From: Flavivirga algicola
GTDB taxonomy: Bacteria > Bacteroidota > Bacteroidia > Flavobacteriales > Flavobacteriaceae
Reading direction: 5' to 3'
Length of the DNA: 64,000 nucleotides
Assembly (NCBI RefSeq): GCF_012910715.1
Contig: NZ_JABBHF010000007.1
Coordinates: 191,001-255,000, forward strand
Shown here piece by piece: positions 41,325-50,832 of the stretch. Position 1 is the first letter of the stretch. Every line of letters begins with the position of its first letter. The notes beneath the pieces were generated by a model. It made no database searches. It was not told the DNA's origin and was given only the letters and a program-made list of their open reading frames with translations. The position numbers and the translations under genes were made by a program.

Positions 41325-43522
41325 AAATAGGATTTATTAGTAACACCAAATCGTTCTTCAAACTTCTTATAAAAATAGGTGGAGTTAGACATCCCTACAG
41401 CATGAGTCAGTTGGTTTTTTAATATAAATGGATCTTCTTCTAGTAACTGTTTCGCTTTTTGTAATCGTGCTTCCATTATAATTTGATTAGGTGATTGTCC
41501 AAACACAAGTTTTGTTTTACGGTTTAAAGAACTTTTAGAGGTATTTAATAAATCTGCTAAATAATCTACTCCAAAAGTTTTATCATGTAAATTTTCATTA
41601 ATAATACTAGTTAGTTGTTTTATGAATGCATTCGATTTTTTCTGAAAGATTTCTTCTTCAGAAGTTTGTGTCAATTCTGTCTCTTTAATAATTTTATAAG
41701 AATCCAAATATTTCTTTACAGAAAACAGTAGTTCTTCTTCTAAAAAAGGCTTGGTTAAATAGCCATCAATACCTAAGCGTAACATACTTAGTTTCCCTTG
41801 ATCGTCCGATCTTGCTGTGATAACAATAACAGGCGTTTTAGAGGCTCTTTTTTTTAATTGATTAACCAACTCTAAGCCATCCATTATAGGCATCATATAA
41901 TCGGTTAATATGAGATCTACTTGGTGTTTATTAATAATTTTTATAGCTTCTTTACCATGTTCAGCTTCTAAAAGATCATAATCAGTCAAAAGACTCTTAA
42001 TATATTTCCTCATTTGCGAATGGTCATCTACAATAAGTATTACGGGTTTTTGTTTGTTTATTATTGAAGGTTCAATTGACTTGTAATTTTCATTAAAAAC
42101 ATTATTTGAAATCTCAGATGTGGCTTCGTTAGGAATTGTAATACTAAAAACGGTTGCTATGTTTGGAGTGCTAGTTACATCAATATTAAAACCATGTTCT
42201 TCAATAATACTTTTTGTGAAAGCCAAACCAACGCCAGTGCCTTGACTTTTAGTGATATGGTTTTTATGTTGGTAAAAACGATCGAATACTTTATTTAAAT
42301 GTGTTTTGGGAATACCAATGCCATTATCTTGGACTCTTATAGTAACAACACCATTTACATCACTATTAGTAAATAATTGTACGCTGCCATTTATTGAAGT
42401 GAATTTTAAGGCGTTGTTAAGTAAATTATTAAGGCCTCTAGACATTAATTTATAATCAATGTCAATAAATAAATCAGGACATTTTAGTTCTAATGTAAAA
42501 TGAATATCTTTTTTTTCGAAAGCACCTTTAAAGTTTGAATAATGCTTTTTTAAAAATGTATATAGCGAAACAGGTTTAGTGTTAAGTATTAACTTATTGG
42601 CATCTAACTTGCTTAAATCCATAATGTTATCAACAATGGCTTGTATTTGTAGTAACTGATCGTTGACAATGTTGAGTTTTTCCGTATTTTCTTTTTTAGG
42701 CAAATTAAAGTTAATTTTTGAAGCATAGGCCTTAATTAAAGTTAATGGTGTTCTAATTTCATGAGATAAATTGACAAAAAAATGAGATTTAAATTCGTTG
42801 AGTTCTTTAAGTTCTTCTTGTTGTTTTTCAAGTATAATTTTATCATTTAGCACTTTGTCTTTTTCAATTTCAAGAAGCATTTCGTTTTTCTCATTCAAAC
42901 GTTTAAAGTAATGGAATAAATAAAATGAAGCAAAAAACAAAGACGTTACTACAGGGTCTTTTAGCATTAATAATAGTCTGTAAACACTCATTTTTTCTAT
43001 TTTCCCATTAAACATAATATTTATACTTTTTAGCATTTGAATATCTACAGCAGAAGTGGCATTTTGAATACCGTTAATCAAATCATTCAAATTAAAAGTA
43101 ACCATACATATAGCTAACATGATGTATGAAGGGATATTACTTTTATATAAACTCATTACTATTAATGGTAAAAGCAAAAAATAGCAAACTGTATATTGGC
43201 TAAATGTAACAACAAAAGATAGGGTATAAAATGTGCTATAGGCTAAAAGAATAAAAATAATCTTTCCTATAGAAGAATAACCTTTTTTGTTTAGAAATAA
43301 AATAGAGGAAAGTATCGCAATACAAATACAGTGAATTAAAATATCTATATTTTTTCCTTCAGGCTCTATCCAAAAGTCTAGTGCTATAAAAAGTGAGCTA
43401 ATATGAAACCATATTATTACAAAAATGTTAAGTAAGCGTATTTTTTTTTGTTCATTTTTATTAGCACAATTGTCTAGGCCAATGTCTGTAAAAGAAGCAT
43501 ACCAGCTTTTTAGTTTTTTCAT
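41321..43522 (-). CDS. Hybrid histidine kinase/response regulator with AraC output
   Basis: 733 residues combining a whole phosphorelay. Residues 30-205 hold about six membrane helices (no large periplasmic sensor, unlike most Bacteroidota hybrid systems), then a coiled coil (about 208-245), HisKA with phospho-His H254 in FFVNLSHEIRTPLTLI, HATPase with NNALKFTS, DNGIGIPKTHL and GTGVGLAFTKSI, a receiver domain with the phospho-Asp in LILTDYMMPIMDG, and a C-terminal AraC HTH (FGVDYLADLLNTSKSSLNRK, ending FEERFGVTNKSYF). It should regulate neighbouring genes; the TonB receptor 58 bases upstream on the same strand is the obvious target. Confidence 0.92.
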   Translation of the reverse strand: MKKLKSWYASFTDIGLDNCANKNEQKKIRLLNIFVIIWFHISSLFIALDFWIEPEGKNIDILIHCICIAILSSILFLNKKGYSSIGKIIFILLAYSTFYTLSFVVTFSQYTVCYFLLLPLIVMSLYKSNIPSYIMLAICMVTFNLNDLINGIQNATSAVDIQMLKSINIMFNGKIEKMSVYRLLLMLKDPVVTSLFFASFYLFHYFKRLNEKNEMLLEIEKDKVLNDKIILEKQQEELKELNEFKSHFFVNLSHEIRTPLTLIKAYASKINFNLPKKENTEKLNIVNDQLLQIQAIVDNIMDLSKLDANKLILNTKPVSLYTFLKKHYSNFKGAFEKKDIHFTLELKCPDLFIDIDYKLMSRGLNNLLNNALKFTSINGSVQLFTNSDVNGVVTIRVQDNGIGIPKTHLNKVFDRFYQHKNHITKSQGTGVGLAFTKSIIEEHGFNIDVTSTPNIATVFSITIPNEATSEISNNVFNENYKSIEPSIINKQKPVILIVDDHSQMRKYIKSLLTDYDLLEAEHGKEAIKIINKHQVDLILTDYMMPIMDGLELVNQLKKRASKTPVIVITARSDDQGKLSMLRLGIDGYLTKPFLEEELLFSVKKYLDSYKIIKETELTQTSEEEIFQKKSNAFIKQLTSIINENLHDKTFGVDYLADLLNTSKSSLNRKTKLVFGQSPNQIIMEARLQKAKQLLEEDPFILKNQLTHAVGMSNSTYFYKKFEERFGVTNKSYF

Positions 43523-43580
43523 TGTATTAGCTTCACTATTTAGGGTAATTTAATTCAAATTAATAATAGTTTTATAAAGA

Positions 43581-46079
43581 TTAAAATTTCACCAATACTT
43601 GAGTTCCTATAAAACGCGGTAATCCTGCAACAAAAGTAGGTATTTGAAAAGCTGAAGCCGTATTGCCGCCATCTATAATATATTTTTTGTTAAATAAGTT
43701 TGTTGCAAAAAAGTTTAGTTCGTATTTCTTAGAAAAAATAAAACCAGCCTTAATGTTTAATAGTCCGTAACCGCTTTGCGAAATTTCAGATTTATTATCA
43801 GGCTCAAAAAAAACTTTTGATTGATAACTGTAATTTGGTCGTATATAATAATCTAGATTATCAATAAGTGCTTGTTGGAAGTTAATTCCTAGAGAATAAG
43901 TGTGTTTGGGGGTTAGTATAAACTTATTCCCAGCATATTGCTGTGGGTAGCCATTTTTGTCATTGTCATCAATAAAAGCATCTATGTAGGCATAATTCGC
44001 AAAAAAATGCGTTTTCTTGCCCCAGAAATATGACACTGAGGTTTCAATACCTATAGATGTCGCACGTCCACTATCTTCGGGAGTAGTTTTTAAATTACCA
44101 TCTTCGCTTAATTGTGTTACAGGCGTCCTAAAATTGTTGTATTTGTAATGATACAAACTAGCATCTATTTGGAGCTTATTGGTAAACCAAAGTGTTTTTA
44201 CGCCGGCTTCATAAGACCATACGGTTTCATCTGATAATTCATTTACTCCTTTATCAGTAATCAATAAAGCGTGAGGCCTACGGCCACGCGACATGATTCC
44301 AAAAATAGTGATGTTATTATTGAGTTCATAAGTTGCACCCAATTCTCCTACTGCCGAAATATAATTTTTATGAGTGCTCATAAAACCATTAGTCGGAACA
44401 AATAAGTTATTAGGACTGGCGTTATCGGGTAGTAAACTTCCTAAGATAGCAGGTTTTTTAGCTTCAAAAATTTCTACTCCCGAATTAAAATTTTCCCAAG
44501 TGGCCCGTAATCCAAAGTTCAATGTGAGCTTTGGAGCTAGTCTATAAAATAAATCACCAAAAAGATCTCCAGAATTATTACGTGCGCGATTAAAACTCGT
44601 TTCAGAATTAAAATCATTCAATGAATTAAAAGATCCCGGGCCTAATAAAAAAAATAAAGGATTATCTGGAGTTATGAATGTTGGAATCCCATTAACAGTT
44701 AGTTGACTTGGGTTTGTAAAAAGGATAGCAGCACTTTTCTCATTAGTTTCCAAAGTGAGTTGCTGTTGTCCATTTTCATGAAAATAATTTGCCCCTATAG
44801 AAGCCTTTACTTTTTGATTAACATAATTGAACCTAATCCCCGTATTTATTTGTTCTTGTTCTACTTCGGTTCTAAAAAATAATGTTGGAGCAGCCGTTCC
44901 ATCAATATCGGAAGCTTCGTTAACATCAAATTTTCGATAAGATAGGTTCATTTCCACATCCCAATTGGGGTTTATATTATAATTTGCTAATCCCGTTATA
45001 CCCAAAATGGTTCTTTTTACACCTAAGTTAGTGCCCCGATCTAAATCAGCAAATGTATGTGCTTGAGTATCTCCATCCATAGGAGCTAAAACGCCACTTT
45101 TATACCCAATTCCAGAAGGTGTATCATTTTGCCAATTAATACTAAAATCTATATGCGAGTTGTCTTTTCTTAAAGGGAAACGAAGTGAACTTCGTAAAGC
45201 TAATGTCTCTGTGCCATTAAGCTGCCCGCCAGATAAATTTTCTACGTATCCGTCTCTTTTAGTGTATATTCCTGATACACGCGCAAATATTTTATCTTTT
45301 AATAATATTGTATTGGCATAACCATCTAAAGTGACTAAATTGTAGTTTCCTGTGCCTAGTTTTAACGTACCTGAATGCTCGTTTTTTGCTTTATTCGAAG
45401 TAATATTCACCGCGCCTATTTGGACTGCTCGATTAAAAAGTGATACCTGAGGGCCTTTAAAAACACCTATGCTTTCAACATCAAACAATGCTACTGAAGC
45501 ACCACTGAAACTACTTATAGGAACTTGATCTTGAAAAATTGAAACGCGTGAAGGGATTCTAGAATCGGCACTTTCGTTTCCAATACCACGAATAACAATA
45601 TTGGAATTGTTAGGGCTAATGGTTTGCGATTGTAATCCAGGCACAAAAACAGAAATTTGGTCGTATTGTATAAGGTCGAATGCTTTTAAAAATTCACCAG
45701 ATTGCAAACTCATAGCGCTAGACTTATAATTAGTTAAACTAGTACTGGCAATAAGCAAAACCTCATTTAATTTGTTAGCTTTTTTTTTCAATTTAATTTG
45801 TAAGTTTTCTTTTGTCTTTTTTAAAAGAAGCTCTATGTTTTGAGTTATATAATCTGGTGCATTGATATTAATGGTATAATGCCCTTCTTCTAAATTATTA
45901 AAAATAAAAGTGCCTCTATGGTTTGTTTTTACTGTTTTATTAGTAGGTAAAAGTGTCACATTTACATTCCTAATAGGTGTATTGGTTTCGTTAAAAAGGA
46001 TTCCAATAATACTTTTTGATTGTGCCTGACTTGTTACTGAAATAATAAATAAAATGAGGACTAAGTAATTTCTCTTCAT
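43581..46079 (-). CDS. TonB-dependent outer-membrane receptor with carboxypeptidase-like N-terminal domain
   Basis: Energy-coupled outer-membrane transporter of 832 residues from the Met at 46079 (signal peptide MKRNYLVLILFIISVTSQAQ). Domain order: CarboxypepD_reg-like beta-sandwich (about 22-105), plug (LQSGEFLKAFDLIQYDQISV to GAVNITSNKAK), then a 22-strand barrel ending LPRFIGTQVLVKF with a terminal Phe. There is no SusD-like lipoprotein, so it is not a typical glycan SusC; the layout resembles siderophore or other small-molecule receptors, and the substrate is unknown. It lies just upstream of the hybrid kinase on the same strand, which may control it. Confidence 0.9.
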   Translation of the reverse strand: MKRNYLVLILFIISVTSQAQSKSIIGILFNETNTPIRNVNVTLLPTNKTVKTNHRGTFIFNNLEEGHYTININAPDYITQNIELLLKKTKENLQIKLKKKANKLNEVLLIASTSLTNYKSSAMSLQSGEFLKAFDLIQYDQISVFVPGLQSQTISPNNSNIVIRGIGNESADSRIPSRVSIFQDQVPISSFSGASVALFDVESIGVFKGPQVSLFNRAVQIGAVNITSNKAKNEHSGTLKLGTGNYNLVTLDGYANTILLKDKIFARVSGIYTKRDGYVENLSGGQLNGTETLALRSSLRFPLRKDNSHIDFSINWQNDTPSGIGYKSGVLAPMDGDTQAHTFADLDRGTNLGVKRTILGITGLANYNINPNWDVEMNLSYRKFDVNEASDIDGTAAPTLFFRTEVEQEQINTGIRFNYVNQKVKASIGANYFHENGQQQLTLETNEKSAAILFTNPSQLTVNGIPTFITPDNPLFFLLGPGSFNSLNDFNSETSFNRARNNSGDLFGDLFYRLAPKLTLNFGLRATWENFNSGVEIFEAKKPAILGSLLPDNASPNNLFVPTNGFMSTHKNYISAVGELGATYELNNNITIFGIMSRGRRPHALLITDKGVNELSDETVWSYEAGVKTLWFTNKLQIDASLYHYKYNNFRTPVTQLSEDGNLKTTPEDSGRATSIGIETSVSYFWGKKTHFFANYAYIDAFIDDNDKNGYPQQYAGNKFILTPKHTYSLGINFQQALIDNLDYYIRPNYSYQSKVFFEPDNKSEISQSGYGLLNIKAGFIFSKKYELNFFATNLFNKKYIIDGGNTASAFQIPTFVAGLPRFIGTQVLVKF

Positions 46080-46145
46080 GTAAATTAAAAACAATTGCTA
46101 TGATTTTGTGAATAAAGTAAGATTGGAATATCCATGAAATTTTGC

Positions 46146-46153
46146 CAAAAGTA
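46146..46153 (-). promoter_or_regulatory. Candidate -7 box for the TonB receptor
   Basis: Minus-strand TACTTTTG matches TAnnTTTG about 67 bases before the start codon. Confidence 0.35.
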
Positions 46154-46270
46154 AATATTAAAAAATATAAAGAATCAAAAATGACTCAAATCGTCAATTT
46201 TTGATTCAAATGGTTGTTGGCTTGACTTAAATGGTATTATTTATGGCGCAAATAGAGGTTTTATTACATA

Positions 46271-46278
46271 TAGATTTG
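46271..46278 (+). promoter_or_regulatory. Candidate -7 box for the SBBP/LRR protein gene
   Basis: TAGATTTG matches TAnnTTTG 28 bases before the ATG at 46307. Confidence 0.45.
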
Positions 46279-46306
46279 TACCACAATCTTAAAATTTAAC
46301 CTAATT

Positions 46307-49093
46307 ATGAAAAGAACATTACTTTGTTTATTAATAATTGTATTAGTAACATTTGGAACTACAAACGCTCAAAACCATGTATGGGCAACAACATTAGACG
46401 AAGACTCAGGAAAGTCTATAAAAATTGATGCATTAAATAATGTATACACTATTGGAATAACTCAAGCGGGACCAGGAACAGATAGAGGTGTTTTTATAAG
46501 AAAGCAAGATGCTAATGGTCTACAGCTTTGGATAAAATACATAAATGGTACTGGTGATGATCAACCATTAGCTTTAGCACTAGATAATAATGCCAATGTA
46601 TTAGTTACTGGCTACTTCAATTTTCAAGTAGATTTTGACCCAGGCTCAGGTGTATTTAATATGTCGGCATCCGCAAGAAATCAAAATGCCTTTATTTTAA
46701 AATTGGATACCCATGGAGATTTTATTTGGGCAAGACAGATCAATGGTCCATCAGGAGATTTTGGAAGAGGAATAACAGCCGATGGGGCAGGAAATGTTTA
46801 CACCACAGGCTTCTTTAAAGGTACAGTAGATTTCGATCCAGGTGCTGGTACAACAAACTTAACGGCTAATGGAACAAATCCCAATACATCAGATATTTTT
46901 ATTCAGAAATTAAATGCAGCAGGAGATTTTGTTTGGGCTGTGAACATGGGAGCAGGAAATAATGATGAAGGTATGGCTATAAAAACAGATACATCGGGTA
47001 ATGTATATACTACTGGGTATTTTGATGGAACAGTCGATTTTAATCCAGATCCAGATCCAACTACAGGGGTATATAATTTAAGTGCTGGAAGTAGTAGAAA
47101 TGCATTTATTCAAAAATTAGACAGCTCTGGTAATTTTATCTGGGCAAAGGCTTTTTTAAGCTCATCTGGACAGGTTTATACTTTAGCCATGGATGTAGAT
47201 GGATCAGAGAATGTATATACCACAGGTTACTTTAAATCCACGGTAGATTTTAATCCAGGAACAGGAACATTCAATATGTCTTCATTTGGAGGAGGAAATG
47301 ATATTTTTGTTACAAAATTGGACGCTGCTGGAGATTTTGTATGGGCAAAACATATGGGTAGAGCTGGTAGTGATGTAGGTAGAGGTATTGCTGTAGATAA
47401 TTCGGGTAATGTTTATACAACAGGTAGTTTTGGAGACACATGCGATTTCGATCCAGGTGCAGGTACGGAAAATTTAACTCCAGCTGGAAGTTTGGATATT
47501 TTTATTCAAAAATTAGATGCAATAGGAGATTACGAATGGGCAATAAGAGTTGGAGAGGTTTTAAATGATGTACCATTAGCTATCGAAGTAAAGGGGAATA
47601 ATATTTATACCACAGGTTATTATGAAGGTACTGTAGATTTCGACCCAAGCACAGGAGTTGCAAACTTATCTTCTATGACTTCTCGCGACGCTTTTACTCA
47701 TAAATTGGAGATTGTAAATTGTACAGTCAATATTCCAGATGCAAATTTTAAAAGCTACTTAGTAGGTGATACAGCCATAAACACCAATGGAGATACAGAA
47801 ATACAGTGTAGTGAAGCGAATGCTTATACAGGATGGATTTCGGTTGCGAATAGAAATATTTCAGATTTAACTGGTATAGAGTCTTTTGTTAATATTACCA
47901 AGTTGTTTTGTAATGGTAACTCATTAACAAGTCTAAATTTAACATTAAATCCCTTATTAGATCAAATGAATGCCAATGATAATAATTTAGTTGAATTAAA
48001 TATTTCCAGCGGCGGTAATACTAATATGGGATCGGGCTGGTTTAGTGCGGGTAACAATCCTAATCTTACATGTATTCAAGTAGATAATGTAGCATATAGT
48101 AATACGAATTGGATGTCTGGCATTGATGCTCAAACCAGTTTTAATACCAACTGTCCGCTTCCTTGTACAGTCAATATTCCAGATGCAAACTTTAAAAGCT
48201 ATTTAGTAGGCAACACTTCAATAAATACCAATGGTGATTCGGAAATACAGTGCAGTGAAGCCAGTGCTTTTACGGGAAGAATAAATTGTTCTAGTCGATC
48301 TATTTCCGATTTAACAGGAATAGAGGCTTTTACCGCTTTAACAGAATTAATATGTAATGACAATCAATTAACGGCTTTAGATATTTCTGCTAATACAGCT
48401 CTTACAGAGGTATGGTGTTATAACAATCAAATTGCATCTTTAGATATTTCTTCAAATACAGCACTAGGCACATTATTTACACAAAACAATGCGCTTACAA
48501 CTATAAATACGAATGGAGCTTCGAGTTTGTTTAACTTAGATTGTAGTAAGAATCAATTAACAAGTTTGGATGTGTCAAACAATGCGGCATTACAATTTTT
48601 ACGCTGTTTTGAAAATCAATTAACAAGTTTAGATGTGTCATTGAATCCCACATTGGTTACGTTAAATTGTGCTGATAATCAATTAACATCATTAAATGTA
48701 GCAAACGGCAATAATAATAATATGACGGGACCGAATCGATTTAATGCTCATATTAATCCAAACTTGACTTGTGTTACTATAGACAATGGTTTTACAGTTC
48801 CTTCCACTTGGGCTGCAGGTAGTCAAACCAATTTTAGTACAAGTTGTACTTTGGGCTTGGATGACTATGTACTAGAAAACATTACCATGTATCCTAACCC
48901 AGTAACAAGTATTTTAATAGTGCAGTTAGAAGAAGGTTTAGAAAGAATAGAAGTGTATACTGTGCGAGGGCAAAAGGTAATGGAGAACCATAAAAAGCAA
49001 GTGGACGTATCAAACCTTTCAACAGGACTATATCTGCTAAAAATATATACGAACTCGGGTAAAGTAGGTGTAAAACGCTTTATAAAAAATTAA
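46307..49093 (+). CDS. Large T9SS-secreted protein with SBBP beta-propeller repeats and leucine-rich repeats
   Basis: 928 residues. Signal peptide to about 21 (ending TTNAQ). Residues ~25-470 hold about eight repeats of the type GNVYTTGYF-x-G-T-VDFDPG-x-G with DAAGDFVWAK between, the SBBP (seven-bladed propeller-like) pattern; the DFDPG loops may bind calcium. Residues ~473-840 contain two LRR blocks, each opened by a near-identical cap (VNIPDANFKSYLVG, INTNGD-x-EIQCSEA, an EF-hand-like loop) and continuing with NQLTSLDVS-type 21-residue repeats. The end is a T9SS type A sorting domain (ITMYPNPVTSILIV to GLYLLKIYTNSGKVGVKRFIKN). Probably a surface adhesin or binding protein; no enzyme domain. 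Confidence 0.85.
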   Translation: MKRTLLCLLIIVLVTFGTTNAQNHVWATTLDEDSGKSIKIDALNNVYTIGITQAGPGTDRGVFIRKQDANGLQLWIKYINGTGDDQPLALALDNNANVLVTGYFNFQVDFDPGSGVFNMSASARNQNAFILKLDTHGDFIWARQINGPSGDFGRGITADGAGNVYTTGFFKGTVDFDPGAGTTNLTANGTNPNTSDIFIQKLNAAGDFVWAVNMGAGNNDEGMAIKTDTSGNVYTTGYFDGTVDFNPDPDPTTGVYNLSAGSSRNAFIQKLDSSGNFIWAKAFLSSSGQVYTLAMDVDGSENVYTTGYFKSTVDFNPGTGTFNMSSFGGGNDIFVTKLDAAGDFVWAKHMGRAGSDVGRGIAVDNSGNVYTTGSFGDTCDFDPGAGTENLTPAGSLDIFIQKLDAIGDYEWAIRVGEVLNDVPLAIEVKGNNIYTTGYYEGTVDFDPSTGVANLSSMTSRDAFTHKLEIVNCTVNIPDANFKSYLVGDTAINTNGDTEIQCSEANAYTGWISVANRNISDLTGIESFVNITKLFCNGNSLTSLNLTLNPLLDQMNANDNNLVELNISSGGNTNMGSGWFSAGNNPNLTCIQVDNVAYSNTNWMSGIDAQTSFNTNCPLPCTVNIPDANFKSYLVGNTSINTNGDSEIQCSEASAFTGRINCSSRSISDLTGIEAFTALTELICNDNQLTALDISANTALTEVWCYNNQIASLDISSNTALGTLFTQNNALTTINTNGASSLFNLDCSKNQLTSLDVSNNAALQFLRCFENQLTSLDVSLNPTLVTLNCADNQLTSLNVANGNNNNMTGPNRFNAHINPNLTCVTIDNGFTVPSTWAAGSQTNFSTSCTLGLDDYVLENITMYPNPVTSILIVQLEEGLERIEVYTVRGQKVMENHKKQVDVSNLSTGLYLLKIYTNSGKVGVKRFIKN
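47720..47890 (+). repeat. Internal direct repeat, copy 1 (LRR cap)
   Basis: First of two closely similar DNA segments within the SBBP/LRR gene, beginning TGTACAGTCAATATTCCAGA. It encodes the cap VNIPDANFKSYLVG to DLTGIE. The second copy is 444 bases downstream and in frame, pointing to a fairly recent duplication. Confidence 0.7.
48164..48334 (+). repeat. Internal direct repeat, copy 2 (LRR cap)
   Basis: Second copy, same opening 20 bases. Most differences from copy 1 are few and scattered; the encoded INTNGDSEIQCSEASAF parallels INTNGDTEIQCSEANAY. Confidence 0.7.
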
Positions 49094-49114
49094 ATCCCAA
49101 TGATTAAATAGCAG

Positions 49115-49147
49115 GTCGGGTGAGCCTTATGGCGAGCTCGGCTTTTA
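49115..49147 (+). terminator. Probable terminator behind the SBBP/LRR gene
   Basis: Stem GTCGGGT / GCTCGGC plus GCC / GGC around a TTAT loop with an internal GA/GA mismatch, followed by TTTTAATTT. Confidence 0.55.
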
Positions 49148-49180
49148 ATTTACTAATCTAAAAATTTAACCCATTATATT

Positions 49181-50188
49181 ATGAAAACAAAATTATTACT
49201 ATTATTTGTATTACTAGGGCTGGGAGGAATTGCTCAAAATGAAATTAAGCATCAAACCGAACAACTAGACCTGATTAATAAGGGAGAATATATCGCTTAT
49301 TTTACGAAACAAAATGGATCGAGTGAATATGAAGGCGGGCTGGATAAGCTCATATATAAATTAACGAAATTACAAGATTATAGAATTCAACCTGGAGCAC
49401 ATAAAGAAGTTTATATGGTCTTTGCAGGCAGTGCAGATCACCCTGAGAGACATAAAGAAACTATGTTTTTACCAGATAATGAAGCGTTTCCCATAACCTA
49501 TGTTCAAAAGGTATTTGAAGGCAATAAGGACATGCAGGATGAAATAGGATTTGCCCCTCGAATTAATCGTCTAACGGATGGAAACCGTCTTGTTTTTCTC
49601 GAAGGTAAGATTTACGCCATAAAAGATTGGAAAGACAAAGATAATTATAAACTGGTTTCCGTTTTAGAGCATCAAACAAAAAAGATGGGCGGTTTAAAAA
49701 AGATGAAAGAAGTCATGCGTTCTCCTAAAAAAATGAAAGCGATGCAGCCGCATGAAACTCTTCAGAAATATTTAGATAACGCATTTGAAAAACAACAGAC
49801 GGTATATGACCAATGGATGAAAAAACCACAAAACGCGGCTATTGTTGAAAATACCGAAAGCATACGAAAATTAACAATTGATGCTATTAATAAGCAAAGA
49901 GCAGATTGGAGAAACTCAGATGAATACAGACGTATTAAAGAGCGCAACCAGAGTTTTGCTCAAAGCGATCTTGAAAATCGAGTTACCATAAGAAACAATT
50001 CAGGAAAAGATATCTACATCTATGCCGAAGGGTCAAGCAACGGATCTCGTGTTTCAATTAGTGGAAATGGCACATTTAGTTGTAAAAAAAATCAATACTA
50101 TAGTTTTAACGGTAATTCGTCTGCGGCTAATGCGACAAAAATTGCCAGTGCTAATCAAAGTTGTGGTCAGACCATAACAGTGAATTAG
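49181..50188 (+). CDS. Secreted protein of unknown function
   Basis: 335 residues with a signal peptide (MKTKLLLLFVLLGLGGIAQ). The middle is helical and Lys-rich (TKKMGGLKKMKEVMRSPKKMK), the last ~70 residues are a beta-rich domain (NRVTIRNNSGKDIYIYAEG, SISGNGTFSCKKNQYYSFNG). Two Cys in that domain (FSCKKN, NQSCGQT) may form a disulfide. No T9SS sorting signal. I do not recognise the family. It follows the SBBP/LRR gene after a probable terminator. Confidence 0.65.
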   Translation: MKTKLLLLFVLLGLGGIAQNEIKHQTEQLDLINKGEYIAYFTKQNGSSEYEGGLDKLIYKLTKLQDYRIQPGAHKEVYMVFAGSADHPERHKETMFLPDNEAFPITYVQKVFEGNKDMQDEIGFAPRINRLTDGNRLVFLEGKIYAIKDWKDKDNYKLVSVLEHQTKKMGGLKKMKEVMRSPKKMKAMQPHETLQKYLDNAFEKQQTVYDQWMKKPQNAAIVENTESIRKLTIDAINKQRADWRNSDEYRRIKERNQSFAQSDLENRVTIRNNSGKDIYIYAEGSSNGSRVSISGNGTFSCKKNQYYSFNGNSSAANATKIASANQSCGQTITVN

Positions 50189-50335
50189 AACATTTCACAA
50201 GGTTAAACATGTTAAAGCAAGAACTGAGGAGTTTATTGTATTTAATTATTGAGATAGCTCCTGGAAGAAAAACTTCTGGGAGTACTCAAAACCTAGATTA
50301 GTTTGAATAACTCAATTAAAATTATGTTTATAAAA

Positions 50336-50788
50336 ATGAAGCAAATTATTTTAGTATGGTTGGTTTGTAGTAGTAGTGTTGGCTTCTCACAAGAAAAGTT
50401 GCCAGATCAAAGTATAAATGGAACTTATCACTTATTATTTGCTGAGCAGGGTAGCGAAACTAAAACAAAGTTATTCCAATTTGGTGAGAATAATGGAGTA
50501 AAATTATTGGCTATAGCGGCCTGTGAAAAATGTATTCCAGCAATTTATACCTATCAACCAGAGGCCAGTAAAAAACTTGGTGTACGTGTATTTCTTAATA
50601 ATTTGGGATTGTACGTTATTGGTTATGATGAAGAAAGCTTTATAATTGTATTGGTCAAAAATAAGCTTGGTAACGGTGTATGGAACGATTTTTCATTTAG
50701 TAACTTCTACAGTAAAAATAAGGGGCTAGTCAAAAGTATGACTAAGGAAAAAATAAAAGCTTATGCTATTAGTCTTTCAAAAAAGTGA
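50336..50788 (+). CDS. Small secreted protein of unknown function
   Basis: About 150 residues from the Met at 50336, which gives a clean signal peptide (MKQIILVWLVCSSSVGFSQ); in-frame Mets at 50303 and 50327 would add a polar stretch before it. The mature domain is beta-rich (NGTYHLLFAEQGSETKTKLF, KLGVRVFLNNLGLYVIGYDE) with a CEKC pair (AACEKCIPA) that could be redox-active or metal-binding. No family recognised. Confidence 0.6.
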   Translation: MKQIILVWLVCSSSVGFSQEKLPDQSINGTYHLLFAEQGSETKTKLFQFGENNGVKLLAIAACEKCIPAIYTYQPEASKKLGVRVFLNNLGLYVIGYDEESFIIVLVKNKLGNGVWNDFSFSNFYSKNKGLVKSMTKEKIKAYAISLSKK

Positions 50789-50832
50789 AAAAGCTTATTT
50801 TATTCTAAAGTTTATCTTTATCTGGGCTTAAA

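Noticed and set aside
43581-46079. SusC of a polysaccharide utilisation locus
   Set aside because: No SusD-like lipoprotein or glycoside hydrolase is adjacent on the same strand; the GH86 gene is 5 kb away beyond apbE and in a separate unit.
50258-50284. Hairpin CTCCTGGAAG / CTTCTGGGAG as a terminator
   Set aside because: The stem relies on wobble pairs and is followed by TACTCAAAACC, not a T run.
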